42,033 nucleotides of DNA, taken from the NCBI GenBank assembly GCA_964444795.1, contig CAYUIQ010000048.1:1-42033 (forward strand), read 5' to 3'. The notes under the pieces are model-generated. The model had not been told where the DNA came from and searched no databases. It saw only the letters and a program-made list of their open reading frames with translations. Source of the stretch: JABMRP01 sp964444795 (GTDB lineage: Bacteria; Planctomycetota; Planctomycetia; Pirellulales; Thermoguttaceae). A program made the position numbers and the translations under genes. Shown piece by piece: positions 1 to 9,500 of the stretch. The stretch's first letter is position 1; each line of letters begins with the position of its first letter.

Positions 1-55
<55 letters not shown>

Positions 56-149
56 CTTAGAAACGTGTCTGTTCGGTCTCACGACCGGGCCGATACGGTA
101 TTTTGATCTGAAAAATCCTTGCGATGCTGGATGCTAACATCGAGAATTG

Positions 150-176
150 GCGCCGCTTGGGGTAACCCCGCGGCGC
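150..176 (+). other. Strong GC-rich hairpin in the 16S trailer
   Basis: GCGCCGC (150-156) pairs with GCGGCGC (170-176), and GGGG (159-162) pairs with CCCC (166-169) around a TAA loop, giving an almost continuous stem. No T-run follows, so it is not a textbook terminator. It could be an rRNA processing or transcript-stabilising stem. Apart from this hairpin and the terminator at 200-237, I see nothing in 48-358. Confidence 0.45.
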
Positions 177-199
177 GCACTACCAAAGTTATGAGCAAT

Positions 200-237
200 G
201 GGCTCGGCCGATTCATTTCGTGCCGAGCCCTTTTTTT
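200..237 (+). terminator. Rho-independent terminator of the 16S rRNA transcript
   Basis: GGGCTCGGC (200-208) pairs perfectly with GCCGAGCCC (222-230) and is followed directly by seven T residues (231-237). This is a classical intrinsic terminator. It lies about 150 bp after the 16S 3' end with no other rRNA or tRNA in between, so the rRNA transcript appears to end here. Confidence 0.9.
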
Positions 238-358
238 GTCCCGACTCGTTCGTCGCGACGCCGCTTTCTGCACGAGATTCCTTCCCGGCGCCGCCGTAAT
301 CTGATAACCTACCTCCTGGCGAATAATCGAAATTGGCCCCCACCCGCGCAGGATCAAC

Positions 359-844
359 ATGAGCCAGCAAACGCAATCACCGTCCGAAACTACCATCATG
401 GTCGTCTGGCCCACCATCGGGGCAATGAGATCTGGCCGTTTGGTGGGGCAGCTCTGCGGTATCAAGGTGGGGGTCGGATTCTTCACGCTCGGTAAGCTCC
501 TGGCCCTGGCCTGCATTCCGCTGAGCATTGCCACGTTTGCCTGGCAGTTGATGCCCGTGGTCTGCCGACGCTACAAGCTGACCACGCGACGGATCGTTAT
601 CGGCCGAGGGCTCACCGCCGTCGACGGACCGTCGGTCGCGCTGGACGAATTCGACGCCGTTGAGGTCGACCGCCTGCCCGGACAGGACTTTCTGCACTCC
701 GGCGACCTGGTTTTCAAGAAAGACGGCAGCGAAGTGTTCCGTCTGGCCGGCGTCTCCCGGCCCGAAGTTTTTCTGCAGGTCTGCCTCAAGGCCCAAACCG
801 CAACGCTCTCCGTGGCTCAAGTGGTCGCCGCACAAATGGCGTAG
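359..844 (+). CDS. Membrane protein with bacterial PH-like domain
   Basis: The 161-residue product has one clear hydrophobic segment (roughly residues 38-65). A C-terminal part of short beta-like stretches follows, with the pattern YKLTTRRIVIGRGL...VALDEFDAVEVDRLPGQDFLHSGDLVF. The order of membrane segment, then TTRRIxI, then a D/E-rich strand, is typical of bacterial PH (bPH2, formerly DUF304) proteins, whose roles are mostly unknown. The ATG at 359 has only a weak AGGA-like site before it. The gene stands alone between the rRNA terminator and the MOSC gene. Assignment is by pattern; no catalytic residues are expected. Confidence 0.7.
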   Translation: MSQQTQSPSETTIMVVWPTIGAMRSGRLVGQLCGIKVGVGFFTLGKLLALACIPLSIATFAWQLMPVVCRRYKLTTRRIVIGRGLTAVDGPSVALDEFDAVEVDRLPGQDFLHSGDLVFKKDGSEVFRLAGVSRPEVFLQVCLKAQTATLSVAQVVAAQMA

Positions 845-1025
845 CCCGGATTATTTTCGGACCAATCGTAACCCGAAGCGTAAGCGAGTCCAAACCCCTT
901 GGCCCGTGGATAGTGCGCGGGTGGGAATTGATCTCGCATACTTGCTAAATATCAGGGCCATCTGTTATTATTCGACTGTCGGTCGATTGCCCGCTCATTT
1001 CGGTCTCGATATGGGGAAGGAAGAC

Positions 1026-1853
1026 ATGCCCGATTCCCAAGATACAATCGTTGCCACGGTCGCCGCCTTGTGGCGATATCCCGTCAAGTCGATGATGGGG
1101 GAGGAACTCAACGCCACCGGGCTCTCGCCGCGGGGACTCGCCGGAGATCGGGCCTATGCGCTGGTCGATAGCGAAACCGGCAAGCTGGTCAGCGCGAAGA
1201 ACCCGCGCCGATGGCCGCGGATGTTCGACTTTCGCGCCGCGCTGCTGGAGTCTCCCGACGATACCCAGACTCCGGCCGTGAAGATCACGCTTCCCGACGG
1301 TACATCCGTAACCGGCGGGAAGGACGACTTCGGCGAAGTCCTCTCCCGGACGCTGGGACGCACCGTCACTCTGGAGACGACTCCGCCGGACCGGCCGGCC
1401 GTGGAGGAATACTGGCCCGACCTCGACCGGCTCGACCATCGCGACACGGTGACCGATGAGGAAACGCTCGTCGGCGGGTTTTTCGACGGAGCGCCCGTCC
1501 ATCTGCTCACCACGGCCACGATCGACCGCCTTCGGGAACTCTACCCGGAGGGGCGCTTTGAAGTCCGCCGGTTCCGCCCGAATATCGTGCTGCAACCCAG
1601 CGGCGATCTGCGGGGCTTCGTCGAGAACGATTGGATCGGCCACACACTGGCCATCGGCTCGGAAGTCCGCCTGCAAATCGAGCGAGGATGCCCCCGATGC
1701 GTGATGACCACGCTGGCCCAAGGCGATCTGCCCGCCGACACGGGCATCCTCCGTGCGGCTGCTCAGCACAACGAGGCCAACGTCGGCGTCTACGTCAGCG
1801 TCCTCCAAGGCGGCACAATCCGGCGCGGCGATGCGGTGCGCGTGGAAGTTTAG
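1026..1853 (+). CDS. MOSC domain-containing protein
   Basis: The 275-residue protein opens with LWRYPVKSMMGEEL, the signature of the MOSC N-terminal beta-barrel. It ends in a MOSC domain with FRPNIVLQ and the conserved-cysteine region RGCPRCVMTT. MOSC proteins (related to the molybdenum cofactor sulfurase C-terminus, YiiM and mARC) bind Moco or carry sulfur for metal-sulfur clusters; the substrate here cannot be told. I chose the ATG at 1026 because GGGGAAGGA stands directly before it. An in-frame ATG at 1011 and a much longer upstream open frame lack such support. The gene converges on the sulfatase at 1994. Confidence 0.88.
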   Translation: MPDSQDTIVATVAALWRYPVKSMMGEELNATGLSPRGLAGDRAYALVDSETGKLVSAKNPRRWPRMFDFRAALLESPDDTQTPAVKITLPDGTSVTGGKDDFGEVLSRTLGRTVTLETTPPDRPAVEEYWPDLDRLDHRDTVTDEETLVGGFFDGAPVHLLTTATIDRLRELYPEGRFEVRRFRPNIVLQPSGDLRGFVENDWIGHTLAIGSEVRLQIERGCPRCVMTTLAQGDLPADTGILRAAAQHNEANVGVYVSVLQGGTIRRGDAVRVEV

Positions 1854-1870
1854 CAGCCCGTCAAGAAACC

Positions 1871-1958
1871 GTGTGCCACTGCTTGCTTGCAAGCAGTGCG
1901 TTCGGTCGGGTTTAGGGCTCAATTCCGCGTCACTGCTTGCAAGCAAGCAGTGGCACAC
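1871..1958. repeat. Palindromic repeat element, copy 1 (28-bp perfect inverted repeat)
   Basis: Arms at 1871-1898 and 1931-1958 are exact reverse complements over 28 bp, separated by 32 bp. Each arm holds its own internal palindrome (CACTGCTTGC...GCAAGCAGTG), so cruciform or RNA hairpins are possible at two scales. It lies between two convergent genes (MOSC and sulfatase), where it could act as a bidirectional terminator. A second copy lies at 6458-6546 with identical arms and a similar 33-bp centre. Confidence 0.93.
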
Positions 1959-1993
1959 GTGGCCGTCAGTGTCTCCTTCTTCAACGGGCCACG

Positions 1994-3889
1994 CTACTCC
2001 GCGAAATCCCACGCCTTGCCCGTCTTCCCGGCCGCATCGATAAGCCGAATCGACTCGATTTCGATCATGCCGCGGCTGCTGGCCGGGTCGATGCGCACCG
2101 AAGTGAGCGGCCCGGCTGCGGAAAGTTCGACCCGGTAGTCGTGCCACTGGGCGTCGTGCGTGACGGCAAAAGCGGTCGAGCGGTCGAGGTGGAACGTCCG
2201 CTGGGGTCGGGTGGTCCAATAGACGCGTCCGTTGCCCCGGCTATTCGACTTCATGCGAACGAGCAACTTCGCCGGTCCACCGACGGGAGGCACCGTGGCC
2301 GCGCGAATCCACGGGTCGCCGCCCGTCGACTCGATCCGCAGTCCGCTCTTGTCCTTGGAGAGGACCGCGTCGCGACTGCCTATCCAGCCCAGCCGCGCAG
2401 TGTCGGCGGCCTGCGGTCTGTAGGCCGGATTGGGGAACGGCACCAGCGACTGCGTATAGCGCAGATGACGTTCGATCAACGCATTCATCTGGCTCGCCCG
2501 GTCGGGCAGCGAGGCGGCGAGGTTCTTTGATTCGCCGATGTCGTCTTTCAGGTTGTACAGTTCCAGCCGGTCGGTCTGTTTTTCGCCGTCGGCATGGAGG
2601 CGGATCAACTTCCAATCGCCCTGCCGTACCGACGTGGCCGGCAGATTGCCGGTCGCCGGGGTGTAGTGCGGGAAGTGGCAGAAAATCGCGTCGCGATCCA
2701 AGGGGCCCGTGTTGCGCAACGCGGGCACGAGGCTCACGCCGTCGAGAATCGCCGGCGCATGTTGCTCCAGGTCGAGCATCTCCAGCAGCGTCGGGTAGAA
2801 ATCGACCGACGAGACAATCGAACCGTTCGTCGAACCCGGAGGCGTCTGGCCCGGCCAAACGACGATCATCGGCACGCGCACGCCCCCTTCGTAAATTGAG
2901 CCCTTGCCGTTGCGCAGCGGGGCGTTGTTGGTCGGCGGGAGTCCCTCGACCACGTTGTACATGTTGCCGCCGTTGTCGGAGAAGAAGATGAAGATCGTCT
3001 TCTCCGTCAGGCGAAGCTCGTCGAGCGTATCGAGCAGCGTGCCGACCGCGTCGTCCAGCGGTTCGATCATCGCCCCCATGACCGGGTTGCGCTGCGGATT
3101 CTCGGGCTTGGCCTTGCGGCGGTATTTCTCGATCAGTTCGGCTTTCGCCTCGAACGGGGCATGAACCGAATAATCCCAGAAACAGAGAAAGAACGGTTCT
3201 TCCCGGTGGTCGCGTAGGAAGTCGACCGCTTCGATGGCGATCCGGTCGGTAATATGTTCTCCCGCACGTGGTTGGGGGATCGTATCAATGGGCCAGGGCG
3301 AGAAATATCCGCCCGGCGGCCCCGGATGATGACGCCCGCCGACGACCACGTCGAACCCCTGTTGCTCGGGCAGATAGGGCTCGCGGCCCAGGTGCCATTT
3401 GCCGAAGAAGCCCGTCGTGTAGCCCGCCTGCTTGAGCACTTCGGCAATGGTGACGTACTGGTTCGGCAGCCGGGTGCGAGTCTGAGGTGTGACAGCCTTG
3501 TGGCTTGGCGGACCGGCGGCCGGCAACTTCGGGTCGAGCACCACCTGGGGCATGTGGCCGGCCGGTGTGGTCAGCCGGAGGCGTCCCGGATAGTGGCCCG
3601 TGAGAATGCTGGCCCGTGTGGGCGAACACAAAGGGCTGGCCGAGTAGGCGTCGGTGAAGGTCATCCCGCGCTGGGCCAGCCGCTCGATGTTGGGCGTTTC
3701 GTAGAAGGTGCTTCCGCCCGGGCTCGTATCCCGCCAGCCGAGATCGTCGGCCAGGAAGAAGACGATATTCGGACGCTGGGGCGGTTCGGCGGCAAGGGCG
3801 CGCGCGGCAGGTGCCAGGAGCACGAGCGCTAAGAGCATCGTCGACCCGCCGGGCACAAGTGCCGGGGCTAAACGTTGGCTATTTTGCAT
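1994..3889 (-). CDS. Sulfatase with C-terminal accessory domain
   Basis: Type I formylglycine-dependent sulfatase, expected to cleave sulfate esters from polysaccharides outside the cytoplasm. The N-terminus has a hydrophobic export signal ending near ARALAAEP. NIVFFLADDLG supplies the metal-binding aspartates (about residues 48-49), and SPLCSPTRASILTG contains the C-x-P-x-R formylglycine motif (Cys about 88). At 631 residues it is longer than the usual 450-500, because about 120 residues at the end (after SRDAVLSKDK) look like a separate beta-rich, possibly carbohydrate-binding, domain. The ATG at 3889 overlaps the upstream DUF1080 stop by 11 bp, suggesting translational coupling. An internal Met (codon 18, 3838) would give a tidier signal peptide and is a real alternative start. 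Confidence 0.93.
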   Translation of the reverse strand: MQNSQRLAPALVPGGSTMLLALVLLAPAARALAAEPPQRPNIVFFLADDLGWRDTSPGGSTFYETPNIERLAQRGMTFTDAYSASPLCSPTRASILTGHYPGRLRLTTPAGHMPQVVLDPKLPAAGPPSHKAVTPQTRTRLPNQYVTIAEVLKQAGYTTGFFGKWHLGREPYLPEQQGFDVVVGGRHHPGPPGGYFSPWPIDTIPQPRAGEHITDRIAIEAVDFLRDHREEPFFLCFWDYSVHAPFEAKAELIEKYRRKAKPENPQRNPVMGAMIEPLDDAVGTLLDTLDELRLTEKTIFIFFSDNGGNMYNVVEGLPPTNNAPLRNGKGSIYEGGVRVPMIVVWPGQTPPGSTNGSIVSSVDFYPTLLEMLDLEQHAPAILDGVSLVPALRNTGPLDRDAIFCHFPHYTPATGNLPATSVRQGDWKLIRLHADGEKQTDRLELYNLKDDIGESKNLAASLPDRASQMNALIERHLRYTQSLVPFPNPAYRPQAADTARLGWIGSRDAVLSKDKSGLRIESTGGDPWIRAATVPPVGGPAKLLVRMKSNSRGNGRVYWTTRPQRTFHLDRSTAFAVTHDAQWHDYRVELSAAGPLTSVRIDPASSRGMIEIESIRLIDAAGKTGKAWDFAE

Positions 3890-4589
3890 CGTCGATCTTG
3901 ATCCGCAGGTCTTTGAACTGGATCTTCATCGGGGGGCCCGGGTGTACTTGCAGGCCGATGACGCCCTTGGCGGCGGCTTGACCCTCTTGGTTGTCGACCG
4001 CGCGGGACATGACCGTGCCGTTGATCGTCAGGGTGATTTCGTTACCCCGGGCGATCACACGGTAATCGTTCCAGTCTTCCTTCTTGATCTGCTTCATCAA
4101 CTCGACCGTATCGCCGGCCACGTCGACCTGTTTCTTACCATCTTTGGCCACGACGACACTCTGACCACGCATGGCGATGCCGCCCCGGGCGTGCTCGAAC
4201 AGGGCACCGGCCCATTGGCCGGCCGCGTCGATATCGGCCTGATAGCCGCGGGTGTCCCAATCGGGGATCCGCTTACTGCGAAACTGGATGCCCGAGTTTC
4301 CGCCGACGATCCGATACTTCAACCGCAGTTCAAAATCGCCCGGCTCGCCACCCTTCCAGATCAGATAGTTACACTTCTTACACGGTTTCTCCGGCGTCGT
4401 CCGCGAGGTAATCGTCCCATCCTCGACATACCACCATCCGGGTTTGCCGTCCCACTGACTGAGATCCTCACCGTTAAACATCGAAACGAACCCCGGCTCG
4501 ACGTCAGCCGCGTTGCCCGCGGTGGGCAGTGCCAAAGCGGCGATGAGAAGAAACAGGGGAAGAAGCCGACAGAAAGTCAAGTGTCGCAT
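3879..4589 (-). CDS. DUF1080 (3-keto-disaccharide hydrolase-like) secreted protein
   Basis: A 236-residue protein with an N-terminal signal (LLPLFLLIAALALPTAGNAAD) and one DUF1080 domain. Recognisable parts are GFVSMFNGEDLSQWDG at the start, NSGIQFRSKR and GYQADID in the middle, and GVIGLQVHPGPPMKIQFKDLRIK at the end. The family has a concanavalin-like jelly-roll fold. Some members hydrolyse 3-keto-glycosides; others may only bind glycans. AAGGAG stands well placed before the ATG at 4589. It is the first gene of a two-gene unit with the overlapping sulfatase, which suggests joint action on a sulfated glycan. Confidence 0.92.
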   Translation of the reverse strand: MRHLTFCRLLPLFLLIAALALPTAGNAADVEPGFVSMFNGEDLSQWDGKPGWWYVEDGTITSRTTPEKPCKKCNYLIWKGGEPGDFELRLKYRIVGGNSGIQFRSKRIPDWDTRGYQADIDAAGQWAGALFEHARGGIAMRGQSVVVAKDGKKQVDVAGDTVELMKQIKKEDWNDYRVIARGNEITLTINGTVMSRAVDNQEGQAAAKGVIGLQVHPGPPMKIQFKDLRIKIDDAK

Positions 4590-4821
4590 CGTAGGTTCTC
4601 CTTACTCTTCGGTCCAAGACATACGCCTATCCATCGTACCACACCCGCTCGCCGGATGCACGCAAGAGAAGAGAGTGGCAATACTGTGTTGGCAGTCTCG
4701 CTACGGCCCCGCGTAGTAAGGGCCCCAGAACGACAGTTCTCCGGAAGCAAGATCTTTCTTGCCTAGCTCACGTCGTTTCTTTCGCTTCCACCTCCATAAG
4801 AGGCCGAAATCTTCGGCGCCA

Positions 4822-4926
4822 TCACGCCAATCGATGACTGCCTGCCGAAACTCCTGAAGTCCCGCCGGGGTCACTATGTACCGGAGATTCGGTTTCGAAT
4901 GATATTTTGTCGATGTCGGCCAAATA
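4822..4926 (-). pseudogene. C-terminal fragment of a Gfo/Idh/MocA oxidoreductase paralogue
   Basis: Read on the minus strand, this stretch encodes YLADIDKISFETESPVHSDP. The intact oxidoreductase next to it (5061-6419) ends with FLADIDNLSFETEAPVHNGP. Many base differences between the two are at third codon positions, so this is an old, once-selected paralogue rather than a fresh duplication. Homology begins right after the palindrome at 4926-4947 and fades after about 20 codons. The rest of 4590-4821 has no gene I can support. A different minus frame stays open down to a stop at 4701, reading RYIVTPAGLQEFRQAVIDW, which I cannot assign. Confidence 0.7.
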
Positions 4927-4947
4927 GGGTGCGTCTGGACGCACCCT
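4926..4947. repeat. Dispersed palindrome AGGGTGCGTC-TG-GACGCACCCT, copy 1
   Basis: A perfect 10-bp inverted repeat around a 2-bp centre. Closely related copies lie at 5034-5051 and 15037-15054. This copy marks the edge of the decayed oxidoreductase fragment. Between copies 1 and 2 there is also a separate 9-bp hairpin (GCACGGTTT at 4996-5004 with AAACCGTGC at 5015-5023). Confidence 0.9.
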
Positions 4948-5033
4948 GTGCCGCCGGCAAATTCGCCACCTCAATAACCATCCGCCGATCAAGCAGCACG
5001 GTTTCACGAAATCAAAACCGTGCCGTAATTAAA

Positions 5034-5051
5034 GGTGCGTCTGGACGCACC
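5034..5051. repeat. Dispersed palindrome GGTGCGTC-TG-GACGCACC, copy 2
   Basis: An 8-bp perfect inverted repeat lying 9 bp beyond the stop of the oxidoreductase gene at 5061. With the hairpin at 4996-5023 it could end or stabilise that transcript, but there is no T-run. Confidence 0.88.
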
Positions 5052-5060
5052 CTACAAGGC

Positions 5061-6419
5061 TCAAAGCTCCTTCGTAATCCCCGGCATCGGCGCCGGGTAA
5101 ATGCCATCGGGGCCGTTGTGCACGGGGGCCTCGGTCTCGAACGATAGGTTGTCGATATCGGCCAAGAACTGGAAGTTGGAGGCCAGGGTTTCGTCCCAGG
5201 TGACGTACTTGCCGGTGTGCGTGGCGGCGCGGCCCATCAGGGCGGCGATTTCCGCTTCGCCGGCGCGCCGGGCTTCGTTGTGCGGCGTGTTGTTCCGGAT
5301 CGCGTCCAGGAGCACTTGCCATTCGACGTTGTACGGGTTGGGATCGTTGGGGCCATACTCCCAGGTTTGATTTTCCTTGGTCATGTCGTGGCTGTTGAAG
5401 AGCTGCGGCTTCGGCTGCGAGAGGTTGGCCATGATGATCGCCGAACCCTTTGAGCCATGGGCGCAGTCGGTATAGGTGTTCCAGCAGCCGTTCATGTGGC
5501 GGGAGAAGGCGAACAGCTTGGTGCCGTCGGCAAACGTGTACTCGACCGTGAAATGGTCCAGTTGGTTGCCCGCCTGTTCGTAACAGCGTCCGCCGAACCC
5601 CTGGGCCGAGACGGGCCAGGCGTCTTTGGCCCAACAAGCGACGTCGATATTGTGGCAATGCCAATCGATGAAGAACCCGCTGGAGACCCAGGTGAAGCTG
5701 TTGGGATGCTGAAGTTGGAACTGAATCTCATTGGCGTCGTCCGGGCGCGGCGGACAGTGGACCGGTCCGTGAACGCGATAGATTCGCAGCATATTCACCT
5801 GGCCGATCGCGCCGTCGTGGATCCGCTGGATCACTTCCTGCCGGGCCTTGGAATGGCGCCACATGAAGCCGACGCCCACTTTGAGGTTCTTCTTCTCCGA
5901 CATTTCGGCTGCCGCCAGCCATCGCCGCGCGTTGGGCGAATCGGTGGCGAACGATTTCTCGGCGAACACATTGACGCCCTTGTTGGCCGCATACTCGAAC
6001 ATCATCGGGCGGAAGGCCGCGTGGGTCGTCAGCAGCACGACGTCGCTGGAACCGAGCGTGTCGATCGCCTTCTTATAGGCATCGAACCCGGTGAACTGGC
6101 GCTCGGGCGGAACGTCGATCTTATCGCCAAACTGCTTGGAAAGCCGGCCGAAGCTGCTGGTAAGTCGATGCTCGAACAGGTCGGCCATGGCGTGCAGCTT
6201 GACCGGACCGCCGGTGGCCGCCATCGCGTTGGCCACGGCGCCCGTGCCGCGTCCGCCGCAACCGACCAAGGCAAGCTTGATCGTCGAATCCTCGGCCGCG
6301 TGACAGCGGGGGACCATCACCCCGGCCAGCGCCGAGGCGGCCGCTACTTTGCCGGAGGTTTTGAGAAATTGGCGACGGGATTTGTTTTTGGGTGCGTTGG
6401 ACGAATCGGAAAGAGTCAT
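5061..6419 (-). CDS. Tat-exported Gfo/Idh/MocA family oxidoreductase
   Basis: A 452-residue NAD(P)-type oxidoreductase, probably acting on a sugar or inositol derivative in the periplasm. It has a twin-arginine signal (SRRQFLKTSGKVAAASA, Arg 15-16). The Rossmann motif LALVGCGGRGTG lies at about residues 49-60. The long C-terminal alpha/beta domain contains WHCHNIDVACW and GFGGRCYEQ, the bacterial oxidoreductase type common in planctomycetes. The ATG at 6419 has AAGGAGGT five bases upstream. The frame extends 20 codons further upstream, but that part is encoded by the palindromic repeat and should not be counted. Substrate is unknown. Confidence 0.93.
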   Translation of the reverse strand: MTLSDSSNAPKNKSRRQFLKTSGKVAAASALAGVMVPRCHAAEDSTIKLALVGCGGRGTGAVANAMAATGGPVKLHAMADLFEHRLTSSFGRLSKQFGDKIDVPPERQFTGFDAYKKAIDTLGSSDVVLLTTHAAFRPMMFEYAANKGVNVFAEKSFATDSPNARRWLAAAEMSEKKNLKVGVGFMWRHSKARQEVIQRIHDGAIGQVNMLRIYRVHGPVHCPPRPDDANEIQFQLQHPNSFTWVSSGFFIDWHCHNIDVACWAKDAWPVSAQGFGGRCYEQAGNQLDHFTVEYTFADGTKLFAFSRHMNGCWNTYTDCAHGSKGSAIIMANLSQPKPQLFNSHDMTKENQTWEYGPNDPNPYNVEWQVLLDAIRNNTPHNEARRAGEAEIAALMGRAATHTGKYVTWDETLASNFQFLADIDNLSFETEAPVHNGPDGIYPAPMPGITKEL

Positions 6420-6457
6420 GGGGTACCTCCTTGGGGCAAGTCGTTCAATACGGAAAC

Positions 6458-6546
6458 GTGTGCCACTGCTTGCTTGCAAGCAGTGCTTGTCTGCCGGGTT
6501 CTAAGCTTCGCTCCGCGGCACTGCTTGCAAGCAAGCAGTGGCACAC
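6458..6546. repeat. Palindromic repeat element, copy 2 (28-bp perfect inverted repeat)
   Basis: Arms at 6458-6485 and 6519-6546 are identical in sequence to those at 1871-1898 and 1931-1958, with a 33-bp centre resembling that of copy 1 (shared CCGGGTT/TCGGGTT and TCCGCG parts). It sits between two same-strand genes, 39 bp upstream of the oxidoreductase start, so it may separate their transcripts. Confidence 0.93.
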
Positions 6547-6589
6547 GGCGGTCTCAACGGGTTGCTAACGAAGTCTCAACGACGCGTCG

Positions 6590-9500
6590 TCACCTCGTGC
6601 CGGCCACGCCCGCGGTACGGCTTTCTTGGCCGGATTGCAGACCCGCCTTCAACAGCGCGCGGCGGGTCGATTCTTCGGGATAGTCAACGGCCAGCCGGCG
6701 GATCGGGTCGAGGCTGGCCGGGTCGGCGATACGGCCTAACGATTCGGCCGCGGCGTGACGCGTGTCGGGGGCGTTTTTCAAATCGCCGACCACTTTCAAC
6801 AGCGCCGGAACCGCCCGACGGTCGCCGATTTGGCCCAGCGACCATGCGGCCGCCGCGCGCCAGCAGGGCGTGAGATCGTTGTGCAGGAAGAGCACGCCCG
6901 GTCCCAGCGGATCGGGATAGCCGGTCGCGGCTTCCGGGGCCTCCAACTCCAGCACGGCGATCAGTGTGTCGGTCGTCTTGGGGTTGGGCGATTGGCGATC
7001 GGCCAGATTGCCCAGCGATCGGGCGAGGAAGAAGCTGACCCAGTGTTTCACCGGCAGCTTCAACACGACCGGGATGCCCGTATCGAACACCCGCGGAATA
7101 TCGTTCGTCGTCGCCCGATACCGGTCCAACGCGGCGCGGATCCGCGGTTCGTATCGCCGGTCGCGGCAGACCATCGAGAGGATCTGGGCGGCGCGGTTTT
7201 CGTCGCGAGGGTGACCGCCCCAGCAGCGATGGACCGTTGCGATCGCCTTTTCGATCTCCGGCGTCCGCTGGGCATCAGGATCACCGAGAATGGCCAGGCA
7301 GGTCTCGACCACCGCCTCTTCGGCTCCCTGGCGGCGGATGACCCGGCCGGTGAGCACCTCGCAATCGTCGTTGCACAGCAGCAACGCCCGATCGGGATCG
7401 ACCGGCACGGCGCGGATCAGGTGCGACACGATACTTTGGGCCCGGGTCGACCCCATCGCATCGAGCGCCTCGGCGATAAAGTAATGCACGGGCGACGCAT
7501 GACAGGCCATCAGTGCCGTGTGATCGCCGTACCAGTACGTATATTGGGGATAATCCGTCAGCGCGGCGTACGCGGTCACCAGCGCGGCTTCGGCCTCGGG
7601 TGCTCCAATGCGGCCCAACGCTTCGACGGCCGCCTCGGCCAGAAACAGGTTGCCCGTGGCTGGATCGTCGTGCTGCGCAAGCGTCTCGGCCAGCAGGGGG
7701 ATCGCCTCGGTATCCTTGAGGTATCCCAGCGCTCGGGTGGCGGCCTGCAAGGTCCGCGGGTTGACTTCGGCCAGCGAGTTGAATCGGGCGCCGTCGCCCC
7801 GATGCCCGGCTTTGCGCCAAGCGGGCAGCGGGTTGTTGTCGCGATGCTCGGTCACGTACCGCCGCAGCGCGACTCGGGCCGCATCGCCGCCCGTATGTCC
7901 CAATGCCACCGCCGCGCGGCGCACCACGTTGCGGTCGGCATCCTCCAGCCGGGCGACCAGTTCCTGCTCGATCTTCGCCCACGGGGTCTTCTGGAACCAC
8001 TCTCGCCACGCTTGCGAGGCTGGTTGCGAACGGGGTGTAAACGGGTCGAACGGTTCGGCATGACCGGTCAGATTCTCCAGCGCCACGGCCGCCGCTTGGG
8101 CGACCAGCGGGTCCGCGTCGTCCAACGCATTCAACAGAGCCGGCACCGACTGGCGCGTGCCACAAGCGCCCAGTGCAATGGCGGCCGCAACGCGCGCCTC
8201 GCGAGATTCGTCTTTCAACGCTTCGGCCAGCGCGGGCGCTGCGGCGAGGTCGCGGAAAACGGACAACCGCTGGGCCGCCGAGATCTTCCGTGGCGAATCA
8301 TCGCCGCGCAGTTGTGCGGCCAGTGTGGATACTTCCTCCGAGCCGGTGGCCGCCGGATCGAGCGTCTCGCTGTGTCGATTGATCCCGGCCACCTCGCGAT
8401 AGCGGTCGAACTGCATGTTCATCAACCCGGTCACCGCGGCGTTGTTGCCGCGGAAGCGGTGCGGTTCGCCTTGGCCCAGGAGCTTTAGCGGGCGGGTTCC
8501 GATGGCCAGGGGCACCGGTTCGGCGTACAGCGGCGCGGCTTGGCGCTTGTGATGGCAGCCGACGCAACCGCGGCGTTCGCCGGGACGGACGTAAATCCAC
8601 GACATCTCGTTCAACTCCGAGCGTCCCTCGGCATCCACTGCCTGAAAGGCGACCGGCGTGTTGGCCGGCACTTCGATCGAAAACGATCCGTCGGGCGCCA
8701 GTGGCACGGTGCCCAACTCGATCGTCTCGTTGCCCGCATGGACGATATACGAATGCGACGACCGCGTGGTGAGTCCTTTGGCCGCGATCACGCGGATCGC
8801 GCGGACGTGTTCCCAACCGGCCGTGCTGTTCTTCGTGGCCCGCACGTTCTGGCAGAAGAAGACCCCGGTGGCCCGCACGTCCCGCGACCTCTTCGGATCC
8901 ACGGTTTCCGGCAGCCGCGGCGGGCGCGGTCGGGGACCGAGAAAAGCGGGGCTGTGCAGCGGCCGATCGGGCGACTCGTAAACGATCGCGGCGGTCGGCC
9001 GGCTGCTTTGCGGATCGAAGACGCTGATCGTCGTGTAGCGGTGATCCTCGATCTTGCGGCCCTTTTGTTCCACGGGAACCTTGCGGCCGGTGGTAAACAG
9101 CAGCCGGCCGTCGGGCATCGCGGCCACGTCACCGGCCGGTACGCGGAAGACTTGTTGCTCTTGCCCGGAATACCCCAGACGCCCGATCGTGATCCCTTGC
9201 CCAGATAGAAACGCCAGCCGTCCGTCGGGCATCGGTGCCGGGCTGCCGCAATGGTTCGCCCGGAGTCGGCCGCCGTAGTCGGGGCCGATATCCAGCCCAA
9301 ACTCCGTGTAGCCGCGCGTGCCGTCGGGGTGAATCGCGTGCAACAGGGTTTCCACCTTGCCGCGGTCGAAGAAGTTGTCCGACCGGATGAAGAGAATCCG
9401 CCCGTCGGCCAACACCTCCGGCTCGTTGTCGAAGATGATCGTATGGGTCAGCGGCCGGGCGCCGCTGCCGTCGCCGTTCATCACGTACAGCGAACGGGAA

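Noticed and set aside
6420..6479. N-terminal extension of the oxidoreductase at 5061-6419
   Set aside because: The extra 20 codons are encoded by the palindromic repeat and spacer, while a strong AAGGAGGT site and the Tat signal fix the start at 6419.
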